A stretch of 11,605 nucleotides of DNA from an uncultured Polaromonas sp. (GTDB lineage: Bacteria; Pseudomonadota; Gammaproteobacteria; Burkholderiales; Burkholderiaceae): contig CAMLDT010000110.1 of the NCBI GenBank assembly GCA_946479075.1, forward strand, positions 1 through 11,605, read 5' to 3'. Both the position numbers and the translations under genes were made by a program. Shown piece by piece: positions 1-6,510 of this stretch. The notes beneath the pieces are model-generated. The model saw only the letters and a program-made list of their open reading frames with translations. It did no database searches and was not told where the DNA came from. Position 1 is the stretch's first letter. The number at the start of each line of letters is the position of its first letter.

Positions 1-698
1 GGGCTGGTCATGGCCTTGCTCTTGACGCCGGTGGCCTGGCCCTCGATGTCGAAGTAGCGCACTTCGCGGAAGTTGAACAGCCGCTCGTAAAAGCCCGACC
101 ACTCGGCCATGCGGCCGCGGTGCACGTTGTGCGTCAGGTGGTCGATGTAGGTCAGGCCATGGCCGATGGGGTTGAGTTCGGCTCCGGGCAGGGGTTCGAA
201 GTCCACATCGAAGAAACCGATGTTGCCAATGTCGCCGTCCTTGGCGCCGTTCTTGCCGCGCCAGCGGTCGATGAAATAAATGATGGAGTCGCCGATGCCC
301 TTGATGGCCGGGATGTTGAGCTCGCCCGGGCCGGCGGTGTTGGCATAACCCCAGGCGCCCAGGCGAATGGCGCGCTCGTAGGCGGCTTTCGCGTCCTGCA
401 CGCGAAAGGCGATGGCGCAGACGCTGGGGCCGTGCTGGCGCGCAAAACGCTGGGCAAACGAGTCCGGCTCGGCGTTGATGATGAAATTGATGCCGCCCTG
501 GCGGTACAGCGTCACGTCCTTGTGGCGGTGTTTTGCAATCGGCTTGAAGCCCATGCGCTCAAACACCGCGCCCATGGCAGCCGGATCGGGGGCGGCGTAT
601 TCGATGAATTCAAACCCGTCCGTACCCATGGGGTTGTCCCATGCGGCGGAGGCGTTGACAGTGGCAGTGTGGGTGCTTGGCAGGGGTGTTGAGGTCAT
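1..698 (-). CDS. hppD: 4-hydroxyphenylpyruvate dioxygenase (3' end beyond window)
   Basis: This non-haem Fe(II) enzyme converts 4-hydroxyphenylpyruvate to homogentisate in tyrosine and phenylalanine breakdown, in the cytoplasm. The reverse strand from an ATG at 696-698 reads 232 open codons to the window edge. After a short variable N-terminus (about 25 residues) comes the first vicinal-oxygen-chelate domain (about 28-150), then the start of the catalytic domain at 'GHGLTYIDHLTHNVHRG' (about 179-195). Its His187 matches the first iron-ligand histidine of the family. 'FNFREVRYFDI' and 'TGVKSKAMTS' follow, both typical of HPPD. The family is about 350-380 residues, so roughly 130-140 residues, including the other iron ligands, lie outside. 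GGAGA sits 6-7 bases before the ATG, supporting this start. It is divergent from an Lrp/AsnC gene that probably controls it. The family call is firm. Confidence 0.95.
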   Translation of the reverse strand, partial: MTSTPLPSTHTATVNASAAWDNPMGTDGFEFIEYAAPDPAAMGAVFERMGFKPIAKHRHKDVTLYRQGGINFIINAEPDSFAQRFARQHGPSVCAIAFRVQDAKAAYERAIRLGAWGYANTAGPGELNIPAIKGIGDSIIYFIDRWRGKNGAKDGDIGNIGFFDVDFEPLPGAELNPIGHGLTYIDHLTHNVHRGRMAEWSGFYERLFNFREVRYFDIEGQATGVKSKAMTS

Positions 699-769
699 GA
701 GGGTCTCCAGCGGTGGCGGCTAAGGGCGTTGATGCTCCACTTTAACGGCGCAAGTCCTCACTATTTCTG

Positions 770-796
770 CAAATCAAGGCGTATAACTTGTATTTG
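770..796. promoter_or_regulatory. Imperfect dyad in the hppD/Lrp divergent gap, candidate operator
   Basis: CAAATCAAG (770-778) is mirrored by CTTGTATTTG (787-796), whose reverse complement is CAAATACAAG. The arms match over 9 bases with one bulged base and an 8-base spacer. The AT-rich spacer and first arm base contain TATAAC (782-787), a plausible -10 for the plus-strand regulator. Symmetric AT-rich sites between an Lrp-type gene and its divergent target are common in this family. That it binds this protein is an inference. Confidence 0.45.
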
Positions 797-811
797 ACGC
801 ATTAAAACTGC

Positions 812-1297
812 ATGATGATGGTCATGGAAGCATTCGACAAGCTGGATCGACTCATACTGCGCAGCCTTCAGGCCGACGGTCGGGCCACCTACGACCAGAT
901 CGCCGAGCAGGTCAGCCTGTCGCCCAGTGCGGTGCTGCGGCGTGTCAAGCGCCTGGAAGAAAGCGGCGTCATTGATCGCTATGTTGCCCTGGTCAAGCCT
1001 GAGGCCGTCGGCCTGGGGCTGACGGCCTACATCAATGTGCGTCTGGAAAAACACACGGAGTCGCACAAGCGCAACCCGATGGACCTGTTCCGCGCCAGCG
1101 TCCAGACCTGGCCCGAGGTGGTGGAATGTGCGGCGCTGACCGGCGAGATGGACTATTTGCTTCGCGTGGTAGTGGCTGACATGGGCCACTACAGCCGCTT
1201 CATCATGGACACCCTGCTCAAACACCCCAGCGTGCAGGACTGCAAGACCAGTTTTGTGCTGGATCGCGTGAAGGCCACCACCGCCATGCCGGTATGA
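812..1297 (+). CDS. Lrp/AsnC family transcriptional regulator
   Basis: A 161-residue DNA-binding regulator, of usual length for the Lrp/AsnC family. The N-terminal helix-turn-helix spans about 8-60 ('LDRLILRSLQADGRATYDQI', then 'LSPSAVLRRVKRLEESGVI'). The C-terminal RAM ligand-sensing domain spans about 68-155 and keeps the family pattern 'TGEMDYLLRVVVAD' and 'HPSVQDCKTSFVLDRVK'. Proteins of this type form dimers or octamers and sense amino acids. The divergent position next to hppD suggests it senses tyrosine or a related aromatic and controls hppD and itself; divergent Lrp-type control of hpd genes is known elsewhere (HpdR of Sinorhizobium). The start is uncertain: in-frame ATGs occur at 812, 815, 818 and 824, none with a strong ribosome binding site, and 812 gives the longest product. 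The ligand is inferred from the neighbour only. Confidence 0.9.
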   Translation: MMMVMEAFDKLDRLILRSLQADGRATYDQIAEQVSLSPSAVLRRVKRLEESGVIDRYVALVKPEAVGLGLTAYINVRLEKHTESHKRNPMDLFRASVQTWPEVVECAALTGEMDYLLRVVVADMGHYSRFIMDTLLKHPSVQDCKTSFVLDRVKATTAMPV

Positions 1298-1435
1298 AGC
1301 AGCGTTTGGCCGTTTGACCGGCTTGTGTTTGTGGCGGCTCACGTGCCTAATCTCTGGGGTTGGCAGGGCATCGGCGACAGCCGCCAGTTGGGGACGGCGC
1401 AGCGCTTTTCTGTTGCGCACGGCGGCTGCGGCAGA

Positions 1436-1496
1436 TGCTCCTGATTTCATAGCTGCAGGCGCCCGTCAATAAAGGGCTGGAGGGCGATTTTGTTTG
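1436..1496 (+). repeat. Interspersed repeat of Comamonadaceae type, copy 1
   Basis: A 61-base unit in the gap between the Lrp-type gene and the GNAT gene. Its last 48 bases (1449-1496) align without gaps to 8081-8128, with 33 of 48 identical by hand count and a shared core AAGGGCTGG (1472-1480). The left arm shares only TGCT and AGCTG. The pattern TGCT..ATAGCTGC..GCGC..AAGGGCT.GAGG..ATTTTG resembles a short repeat I recognise from many Comamonadaceae intergenic regions. The remaining bases of the 289-bp gap (1298-1586) hold no convincing gene or terminator. Confidence 0.65.
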
Positions 1497-1586
1497 TAAT
1501 CGGCAAATTGACCCGAGTCCCGTGAGCCCAGCCCGGCAAGGTGTTTGTGTCTGAAATAATCAGGGAAAACCCTTACATTTATACCC

Positions 1587-2312
1587 ATGGTCAGCCCTGG
1601 CACCTTCTTCAAGGCATCCCTGAACGCAGGCAGGGAGTTTTTTCGCGCGCCTGTCGAAGAAAGTGACGCCCAGCCGTACCGGGCGCCGGTGATGGTGCCC
1701 ATCCGTTCCATCGGCCCCAGCCACGGCGACCGCATTGAGCGGCACTTGCTGGCGCTGGATTCCCACGACCGCTACCTGCGGTTTGGCTACGCCGCCAGTG
1801 ACGAGCAGATCCGCCGTTATGTGGCCAGCCTGAACTTTGAGCGCGATGAAATTTTCGGTATCTATAACCGCCGGCTGGAGCTGATCGCCATGGCGCACCT
1901 GGCGTTGTCGGTGGATCCAAATCTGACCAGTTGCGCGGAGTTTGGTGTGTCGGTGCTGCCGCATGCGCGCGGCCGCGGCTACGGCGCACGGCTGTTTGAG
2001 CGTGCCGTGATGCATGCGCGCAATGAGGGCGTGAGCATGATGTTCATCCATGCGCTCAGCGAAAACACCGCCATGCTCAACATCGCCCGCAAGGCCGGCG
2101 CAGTGATCGAGCGCGATGGCTCCGAAAGTGAGGCCTATCTCAAGCTGCCGCCGGCCGACCTTGACTCGCGCATGACCGAGATGGCCCTGGAGCAGATTGC
2201 CCAGACAGACTACCGGCTCAAGGTCCAGGCCAGGCAGTTCTGGGGCATCCTGGCAATGGTCCAGGAAGTAAGGCGCGGCGTCCGGGACAGCCGTGACCGC
2301 ATGCCCAGGTAG
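1587..2312 (+). CDS. GNAT family N-acetyltransferase
   Basis: A 241-residue protein with one GNAT (acetyl-CoA transferring) domain. Motif A, the acetyl-CoA pyrophosphate loop, is clear at about 119-145: 'FGVSVLPHARGRGYG' fits the R/Q-x-x-G-x-G/A pattern. The following helix is 'ARLFERAVMHARNEGV'. Motif B is 'ENTAMLNIARKAGA' (159-172), the usual N-x-x-M/A-x-x-x-x-x-K-x-G turn. About 35 N-terminal and 45 C-terminal residues lie outside the core. The substrate cannot be told from sequence; GNAT proteins acetylate small molecules, peptides or protein lysines. It stands alone, downstream of a repeat and convergent with the MarR gene. The start is uncertain: no good ribosome binding site lies close to the ATG at 1587 (AGGGA is about 20 bases away), and Met36 at 1692 is an alternative near the domain start. 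Confidence 0.85.
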   Translation: MVSPGTFFKASLNAGREFFRAPVEESDAQPYRAPVMVPIRSIGPSHGDRIERHLLALDSHDRYLRFGYAASDEQIRRYVASLNFERDEIFGIYNRRLELIAMAHLALSVDPNLTSCAEFGVSVLPHARGRGYGARLFERAVMHARNEGVSMMFIHALSENTAMLNIARKAGAVIERDGSESEAYLKLPPADLDSRMTEMALEQIAQTDYRLKVQARQFWGILAMVQEVRRGVRDSRDRMPR

Positions 2313-2324
2313 TTCCAGGTAGTT
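2305..2324 (+). repeat. Exact 10-bp tandem duplication over the GNAT stop codon
   Basis: CCAGGTAGTT occurs at 2305-2314 and again at 2315-2324 without a gap. The first copy contains the stop codon TAG (2310-2312) of the acetyltransferase. The second would supply another TAG 10 bases on, in a different frame. The rest of the 86-bp convergent gap to the MarR gene shows no clear hairpin with a T-run. Confidence 0.8.
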
Positions 2325-2398
2325 ATTGGCCCCAACGTTCGCTTTACGGTGGTCCCACGACGGCCGAAGAGCGCCCCCGAGACTGCCCCTGGCCGAAA

Positions 2399-2944
2399 TC
2401 AATCTGCTGCGGGTTGGCAGCGTCGGGCGCTGCTGCCGTGGCGCCGGTCAGCCAGCGGCAGGCCGTCCTGGGCCGCCATCACGTCGGCATTGCGCTGCAG
2501 GCGCTCCAGCATGCTGTGGAGCAAGACCACCTCCGCCGGTGTCAGCGCGGCCAGCACATCCTGATTGATCTGGCTGACCAGGGGAAAGAAGTTCTGGTGC
2601 AAGGCCAGGCCGGCAGCGGTGAGGGCGATCACAACCTGCCGTGCGTCGTTGGCGCGGCTGGTGCGGCTGACCAGTTTTTTGCCCGCCAGCGCCGTCACTG
2701 CCTTGGATGTGCGTGGACGGTCAAGGTGCGCATGCGCCGCCAGTGCAGATGAGCCCATCGGCCCATGCGCGGCAAGGATCGCCAGGACGCGCCACTCGCG
2801 CCGGGTGATGCCAAAGCGGCCTTCGCAATAACGAAGAACAACACCGCCGGCAGCGGCCTGCAGCCGGCTCAGCCGGTACAGCAGCAGATCATCGAGAACC
2901 TCGGGCCACGCCAGGCGCGGAATGGCGGCATCAGGATTGGGCAT
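2399..2944 (-). CDS. MarR family transcriptional regulator
   Basis: A 181-residue winged-helix regulator. Helix 1 (about 10-40) serves dimerisation. The DNA-binding domain runs about 44-112, with 'FGITRREWRVLAILAAHGPM', a recognition-helix region 'LDRPRTSKAVTALAGKKLV' (74-92) and a wing 'SRTSRANDARQVVIALTAAG' (93-112), the MarR R-x-x-D-x-R signature. A C-terminal dimerisation helix follows (about 120-157), then a polar tail of about 24 residues. The ATG at 2942-2944 is the start; the ribosome binding site is weak. The reading frame stays open upstream to 3703, but that part is antisense to the binding-protein gene and is not protein-like. The gene is divergent from the TTT/sulfatase unit, so it is probably their repressor, released by a small aromatic or acidic ligand. 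The ligand is unknown. Confidence 0.9.
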   Translation of the reverse strand: MPNPDAAIPRLAWPEVLDDLLLYRLSRLQAAAGGVVLRYCEGRFGITRREWRVLAILAAHGPMGSSALAAHAHLDRPRTSKAVTALAGKKLVSRTSRANDARQVVIALTAAGLALHQNFFPLVSQINQDVLAALTPAEVVLLHSMLERLQRNADVMAAQDGLPLADRRHGSSARRCQPAAD

Positions 2945-2964
2945 CAGGGTTATTACGGGAGATG

Positions 2965-2983
2965 ATTGATTTCCGCAATCAAT
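2965..2983. promoter_or_regulatory. Perfect inverted repeat between MarR and TTT genes, probable MarR operator
   Basis: ATTGATT (2965-2971) and AATCAAT (2977-2983) are exact reverse complements separated by TCCGC. The 19-bp length, AT-rich arms and position 21 bases before the MarR start and 42 before the TTT start fit the 16-20 bp palindromes bound by MarR dimers. Binding here could block both divergent promoters. The assignment to this MarR protein is an inference from position. Confidence 0.65.
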
Positions 2984-3025
2984 GGGTGTGCCGGGAAAAT
3001 CGCGGCTCCAAACCGGAGAATCATC

Positions 3026-4036
3026 ATGACACAGACCCTCGCACCGGCAGTGATTGCCCCCAGCCGCCGCAAAATTCTGGTCCAGTCCGCCGCTGTCGGG
3101 GCACTGGCCGCCACCGTGGCAATGCCCCGCTGGGCGCGCGCCCAGAACGCCCCGATGCGGGTCGTGGTGGGTTATCCGCCGGGCGGCGGAACCGACCGCG
3201 CTGCCAGGCTGGTGGCTGACCGCTTGCAGCAGTTGCTCAAGCGGACGGTGATTGTGGAGAACCGGGTCGGGGCGGGTGGGCGGCTGGCGGCGCAGCAACT
3301 GGTTAATACACCGCCTGACCAGACAGTATTGCTGCTGGCCAATCCGGCGGTGATGAGCGTGTCGCCGCTCATCTACAAAGACCTGAAATACGACGTCCAG
3401 AAGGACTTTGTCCCCGTAGCCGCTGTCACGGATTACGATTTCGGCGTGGCGGTCGGCTCTGCGTTGCCGGTCAAGGAGGTGCAGCACATGCTGGCGTGGA
3501 TCCGGGCCAACCCGACCAAGGCCAATGCCGGCGTGCCCGGCACCGGCAGCCTGCCGCATTTTTTTGCGCTGATGCTCAGCTACATGGCGCAAGTAAACAT
3601 TGAGGTGATCGGTTACCGCGGCTCTGCGCCACTGGTCACCGACCTGATCGGCGGGCAGATTCCCCTGGCTTTCGACACGCTGGACTCGCTGCTGCCGCAG
3701 CACGAAGGCGGCAAGCTGCGCATCCTCGCCACCTCGGGCCTCAAGCGTTCACCGTTTTCGCCCGCGGTGCCGACCTTCAAGGAGCAGGGCCTGCCCTTGA
3801 GCGCTGCGGGCTGGAACACGTTTTTTGCCCCGTCTTCCACACCCCGTGCCACGGTGGATTTGCTGAGCAAGTCGGTGTACCAGATCATGTCCGAGCCCGA
3901 CACGCGCGCTAAATTCGCAGCGGCCAACATGGTGCCGGTAGCCATGACCCAGGCGCAGACCGAAGCCTCTTTCAAGGCTTTCAATGCGCAATGGGCACCG
4001 GTGATCCGGCGCTCCGGCTTCAAGCCCGAATCCTGA
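3026..4036 (+). CDS. TTT (Bug) family periplasmic solute-binding protein, Tat-exported
   Basis: This 336-residue protein belongs to the tripartite tricarboxylate transporter binding-protein family (TctC/Bug), which captures small carboxylates in the periplasm. The ATG at 3026 is chosen over an upstream in-frame ATG at 2966 because GGAG lies 7 bases before it and the product then begins with a clean signal peptide. 'SRRKIL' (13-18) is a twin-arginine motif, followed by a hydrophobic stretch 'VQSAAVGALAATVAM' and a likely cut after 'WARA' (residue 39). The mature part opens with 'MRVVVGYPPGGGTDRAARLV', the family ligand-binding loop. Later family features are 'VIGYRGSAPLVTDLIGGQI' and 'LRILATSG'. 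No TctA or TctB membrane genes lie nearby, so it is an orphan binding protein, common in Burkholderiales. The sulfatase starts right after its stop. The ligand is unknown. Confidence 0.92.
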   Translation: MTQTLAPAVIAPSRRKILVQSAAVGALAATVAMPRWARAQNAPMRVVVGYPPGGGTDRAARLVADRLQQLLKRTVIVENRVGAGGRLAAQQLVNTPPDQTVLLLANPAVMSVSPLIYKDLKYDVQKDFVPVAAVTDYDFGVAVGSALPVKEVQHMLAWIRANPTKANAGVPGTGSLPHFFALMLSYMAQVNIEVIGYRGSAPLVTDLIGGQIPLAFDTLDSLLPQHEGGKLRILATSGLKRSPFSPAVPTFKEQGLPLSAAGWNTFFAPSSTPRATVDLLSKSVYQIMSEPDTRAKFAAANMVPVAMTQAQTEASFKAFNAQWAPVIRRSGFKPES

Positions 4037-5374
4037 GTGGACGCGCACAGTTTGACCGCATCGCCACGCCCCAACATCGTCTTCATCGTCGCGGACGACC
4101 TGGGGTATGCCGATCTCGGCTGCTACGGCGGCCGGGCGCCGGTGTCCCCGGTGCTTGATGGCCTGGCCGCGCAGGGGATGAAGTTCACCCAGGGGTATGC
4201 CAACTCCCCGGTGTGTTCGCCCACCCGCTTTGCCCTCATGACGGCGCGTTACCAGTACCGGCTGCGCGGCGCGGCGGAAGAGCCGATCAACAACAAAAGC
4301 CGCGGCAACACCACGCTGGGCCTGCCGCCCGAACACCCAACGCTGCCCTCCCTGCTGAAGGCGAGTGGCTACCGCACGGCCCTGATGGGCAAGTGGCATC
4401 TGGGCTACCCGCCGTCTTTCGGGCCCTTGCGTTCAGGGTATGAAGAATTTTTCGGGCCCATGTCCGGCGGCGTGGACTATTTCACGCACTGCAGCTCGGG
4501 CGGCAGCCACGACCTGTGGTTTGGCGAGGCCGAGAAAAAGGAAGACGGCTACCTGACCGACCTGATCACGCAGCACTCGGTGGATTACGTGCAGCGCATG
4601 GCCGCTGCCGCCAGCACCGGCACGCCTTTTTTCCTGAGCATGCATTACACCGCGCCCCACTGGCCCTGGGAGACCCGTGACGACGAGGCGCTGGCGCAGG
4701 ACCTCAAGGACAACCTGTTTCACTTGCACGGCGGCAACATCCACAGCTATCGCCGCATGATCCATCACATGGACGAAGGCATTGGCCGCGTGATGGAGGC
4801 CCTGCGCAGTCATGGGCTGGCCGACGACACGCTGGTGGTCTTCACCAGTGACAACGGCGGCGAGCGGTTTTCCGACAACTGGCCGCTGGTCGGCGGCAAG
4901 ATGGATCTCACCGAGGGAGGCATCCGGGTCCCGTGGATTGCGCACTGGCCAGCGCAGATTGCCGCAGGCCACGCCAGCGCTCAGCATTGCATGAGCATGG
5001 ACTGGTCGGCCACCTTGCTGGCCGCGGCCGGTGTCGCGGCCGATCCTGCCTACCCGCTGGACGGCGTGTCCTTGCTGCCGGTGCTGCAGCAGCCGGGCCG
5101 GCTTTTTCACCGGCCGCTGTACTGGCGGATGAACCACCGCGGGCAGCGCGCGCTGCGCGACGGCGACTGGAAATATCTGCGGGTGGATGGCAACGACTAC
5201 CTCTTCAACATTGCCGCCGACGAACGTGAGCGCGCCAACCTGGCTGCCCGCGAACCGGCCCGGCTGGCGGCGATGCGCGACGACTGGCTTCGCTGGAACG
5301 ACGGCATGCCCGCCATCCCGGCAGATGCCACGGTGAGCCTGGGGTATTCGGTCAAGGACATGCCGCAGCGCTAG
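4037..5374 (+). CDS. Sulfatase (arylsulfatase A-like, Cys-type), no export signal
   Basis: A 445-residue type I sulfatase, which hydrolyses sulfate esters using a formylglycine residue. Visible active-site elements are the metal-binding 'VADDLGYADLGCYGG' (Asp20, Asp21), the formylglycine motif 'CSPTR' (Cys60 to Arg64), 'MGKWHLG' (Lys119, His121), 'HYTAPHWPW' (His203) and 'TSDNGGE' (Asp272, Asn273). 'GGKMDLTEGGIRVPWI' follows. Cys60 must be converted by a formylglycine-generating enzyme, which is not in the window. The GTG at 4037 directly abuts the TGA of the binding-protein gene, which suggests translational coupling; TTG at 4052 is an alternative. No signal peptide precedes the catalytic fold, so the enzyme is probably cytoplasmic, unlike many arylsulfatases. 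The substrate cannot be read from sequence; related folds include phosphonate monoester hydrolases. Confidence 0.92.
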   Translation: MDAHSLTASPRPNIVFIVADDLGYADLGCYGGRAPVSPVLDGLAAQGMKFTQGYANSPVCSPTRFALMTARYQYRLRGAAEEPINNKSRGNTTLGLPPEHPTLPSLLKASGYRTALMGKWHLGYPPSFGPLRSGYEEFFGPMSGGVDYFTHCSSGGSHDLWFGEAEKKEDGYLTDLITQHSVDYVQRMAAAASTGTPFFLSMHYTAPHWPWETRDDEALAQDLKDNLFHLHGGNIHSYRRMIHHMDEGIGRVMEALRSHGLADDTLVVFTSDNGGERFSDNWPLVGGKMDLTEGGIRVPWIAHWPAQIAAGHASAQHCMSMDWSATLLAAAGVAADPAYPLDGVSLLPVLQQPGRLFHRPLYWRMNHRGQRALRDGDWKYLRVDGNDYLFNIAADERERANLAAREPARLAAMRDDWLRWNDGMPAIPADATVSLGYSVKDMPQR

Positions 5375-5387
5375 GCGGTCGACCGCC
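5374..5387. other. Perfect 14-bp palindrome at the sulfatase stop codon
   Basis: GGCGGTCGACCGCC is fully self-complementary and begins at the last base of the sulfatase TAG. As RNA it could form a 5-bp GC stem with a TCGA loop. No T-run follows, so it is not a standard Rho-independent terminator; a weak stop, an RNA 3' end stabiliser or chance remain possible. The rest of the 164-bp gap before corC shows no gene. Confidence 0.4.
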
Positions 5388-5508
5388 AGGGTCGCCCGGT
5401 CTCACTGCATGTGGCTCTCGCCCCCGGCGCCTCCGGCGTGGCTACCGGTTCGTCTGCCGCTCCGGCACAGGCCTACCGCGGACGTAAAGTCATCGAAGTA
5501 AGTTATCC

Positions 5509-5523
5509 TTGGCAGCTTGCCAA
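5509..5523. other. TTGGCA-N3-TGCCAA inverted repeat upstream of corC
   Basis: TTGGCA (5509-5514) and TGCCAA (5518-5523) are exact reverse complements around GCT, 15 bases before the proposed corC start. TTATCC (5503-5508) just upstream could be a -10, which would put the dyad at the transcript start or in the leader. It may be an operator or a short leader hairpin; nothing in the window names a binder. Confidence 0.35.
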
Positions 5524-5538
5524 CTACCGAACACCTCC

Positions 5539-6402
5539 GTGTCCGACACCCCCCCCAGTAGACCGCCCAAGCCCGAAGACAAACGCGGCTTTCTGCAAAA
5601 GCTCGCCGAGATGATCCATCCCGGGCCCGACTCCAAAGCCGAGCTGATCGAGACCCTGGTGGAGGCGCAGGACAACGAGGTCATCGGCGCGCAAAGCCGC
5701 GAAATGCTGGAGGGCGTGATCCGCATGGCCGACATGACGGCCGGCGATGTGATGGTGGCCGCGCCGCGTATGGATGCCGTCAACATCGACGCGCCTTTTG
5801 ACGAGTTGCTGCATCTGGTGATCGACACCGCGCACTCGCGTTTTCCCGTTTATGAAAACGAGAAGGAAAACATCATTGGTATCCTGATGGCCAAGGATTT
5901 GCTCAAGCTGCAGCGCGCGCCCGAACTCAACATCCGCGCACTGCTCCGGCCGGCGGTGTTTGTGCCCGAGAGCAAGGGCCTGAACGACCTGCTGCGCGAG
6001 TTCCGCGGCAACCGCAACCACCTGGCCATCGTCATCGACGAGTTCGGCCGTGTCGCCGGCCTGATCACGATTGAAGATGTGCTTGAGCAGATCGTCGGCG
6101 AAATCGAGGACGAATTCGACATCGCCGAGGACGACGGCGACATCTTCGGGCTGACCGACCACAGCTACCGCGTGAGCGGCGACACGTCCATCGAGCGCGT
6201 CAGCGAGGCCTTCGGTGTGAAGCTGCTGGACGCCGATTTCGAGACCATAGGCGGCCTGGTCGCGCACGAGATGGGCCATGTGCCCAAACGCGGCGAAGTG
6301 CACGTCCTGGCCGGCCTGCATTTCACCGTGCTGCATACCAAGGGTGGAGCGGTGCGCTGGTTCAAGGTGTCGCCGGCCCCTGCCGGCACGCCAGCTGCGT
6401 AA
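5539..6402 (+). CDS. corC: CorC/YbeX family CBS-domain protein
   Basis: A 287-residue protein of the CorC/HlyC family. It has two CBS domains (about 68-125, beginning 'AGDVMVAAPRMDAVNID', and about 133-190, with 'LAIVIDEFGRVAGLITIEDV'). A C-terminal transporter-associated domain follows (about 205-277, 'YRVSGDTSIERVSEAFGV'). CBS pairs bind adenosine nucleotides. The protein lacks the membrane DUF21 domain of larger relatives, so it is soluble; it is linked to magnesium/cobalt homeostasis, and YbeX has been tied to ribosome metabolism. The GTG at 5539 is preferred because 'MSDTPPSRPPKPEDKRGFLQ' looks like the usual family N-terminus. A TTG at 5509 would add ten residues, and neither start has a strong ribosome binding site. 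lnt follows on the same strand, as in many proteobacteria, so the two are probably co-transcribed. Confidence 0.93.
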   Translation: MSDTPPSRPPKPEDKRGFLQKLAEMIHPGPDSKAELIETLVEAQDNEVIGAQSREMLEGVIRMADMTAGDVMVAAPRMDAVNIDAPFDELLHLVIDTAHSRFPVYENEKENIIGILMAKDLLKLQRAPELNIRALLRPAVFVPESKGLNDLLREFRGNRNHLAIVIDEFGRVAGLITIEDVLEQIVGEIEDEFDIAEDDGDIFGLTDHSYRVSGDTSIERVSEAFGVKLLDADFETIGGLVAHEMGHVPKRGEVHVLAGLHFTVLHTKGGAVRWFKVSPAPAGTPAA

Positions 6403-6510
6403 AGACAGCGCAGCATGGCAAGGCAGACCATCGACAGCATGATGTCTGCGCTGCCGACCTTGCCGGCGTTGCTGGAACATATCGGTTACCCGCGGCAAAA
6501 GAAAAGAGGC

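Noticed and set aside
1300..1448. Possible small gene or terminator after the Lrp-type gene
   Set aside because: Only short GC-rich complementary stretches such as GCGCA/TGCGC are seen, with no T-run and no convincing start and ribosome binding site.
761..1450. 229-codon minus-strand open frame over the Lrp/AsnC gene
   Set aside because: It is antisense to a gene with clear Lrp/AsnC domains, its product is rich in His, Gln and Arg with no recognisable fold, and it reflects the GC-rich codon bias of the other strand.
2945..3703. Upstream continuation of the MarR frame, giving a 434-codon product
   Set aside because: The extra part is antisense to the solute-binding protein gene and looks like noise; the MarR fold begins only after the ATG at 2944.
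5509..5523. TTGGC-N5-GCCAA read as a known eukaryotic nuclear factor I site
   Set aside because: The match is to a eukaryotic factor and has no meaning in a bacterial genome; it is kept only as an unexplained palindrome.
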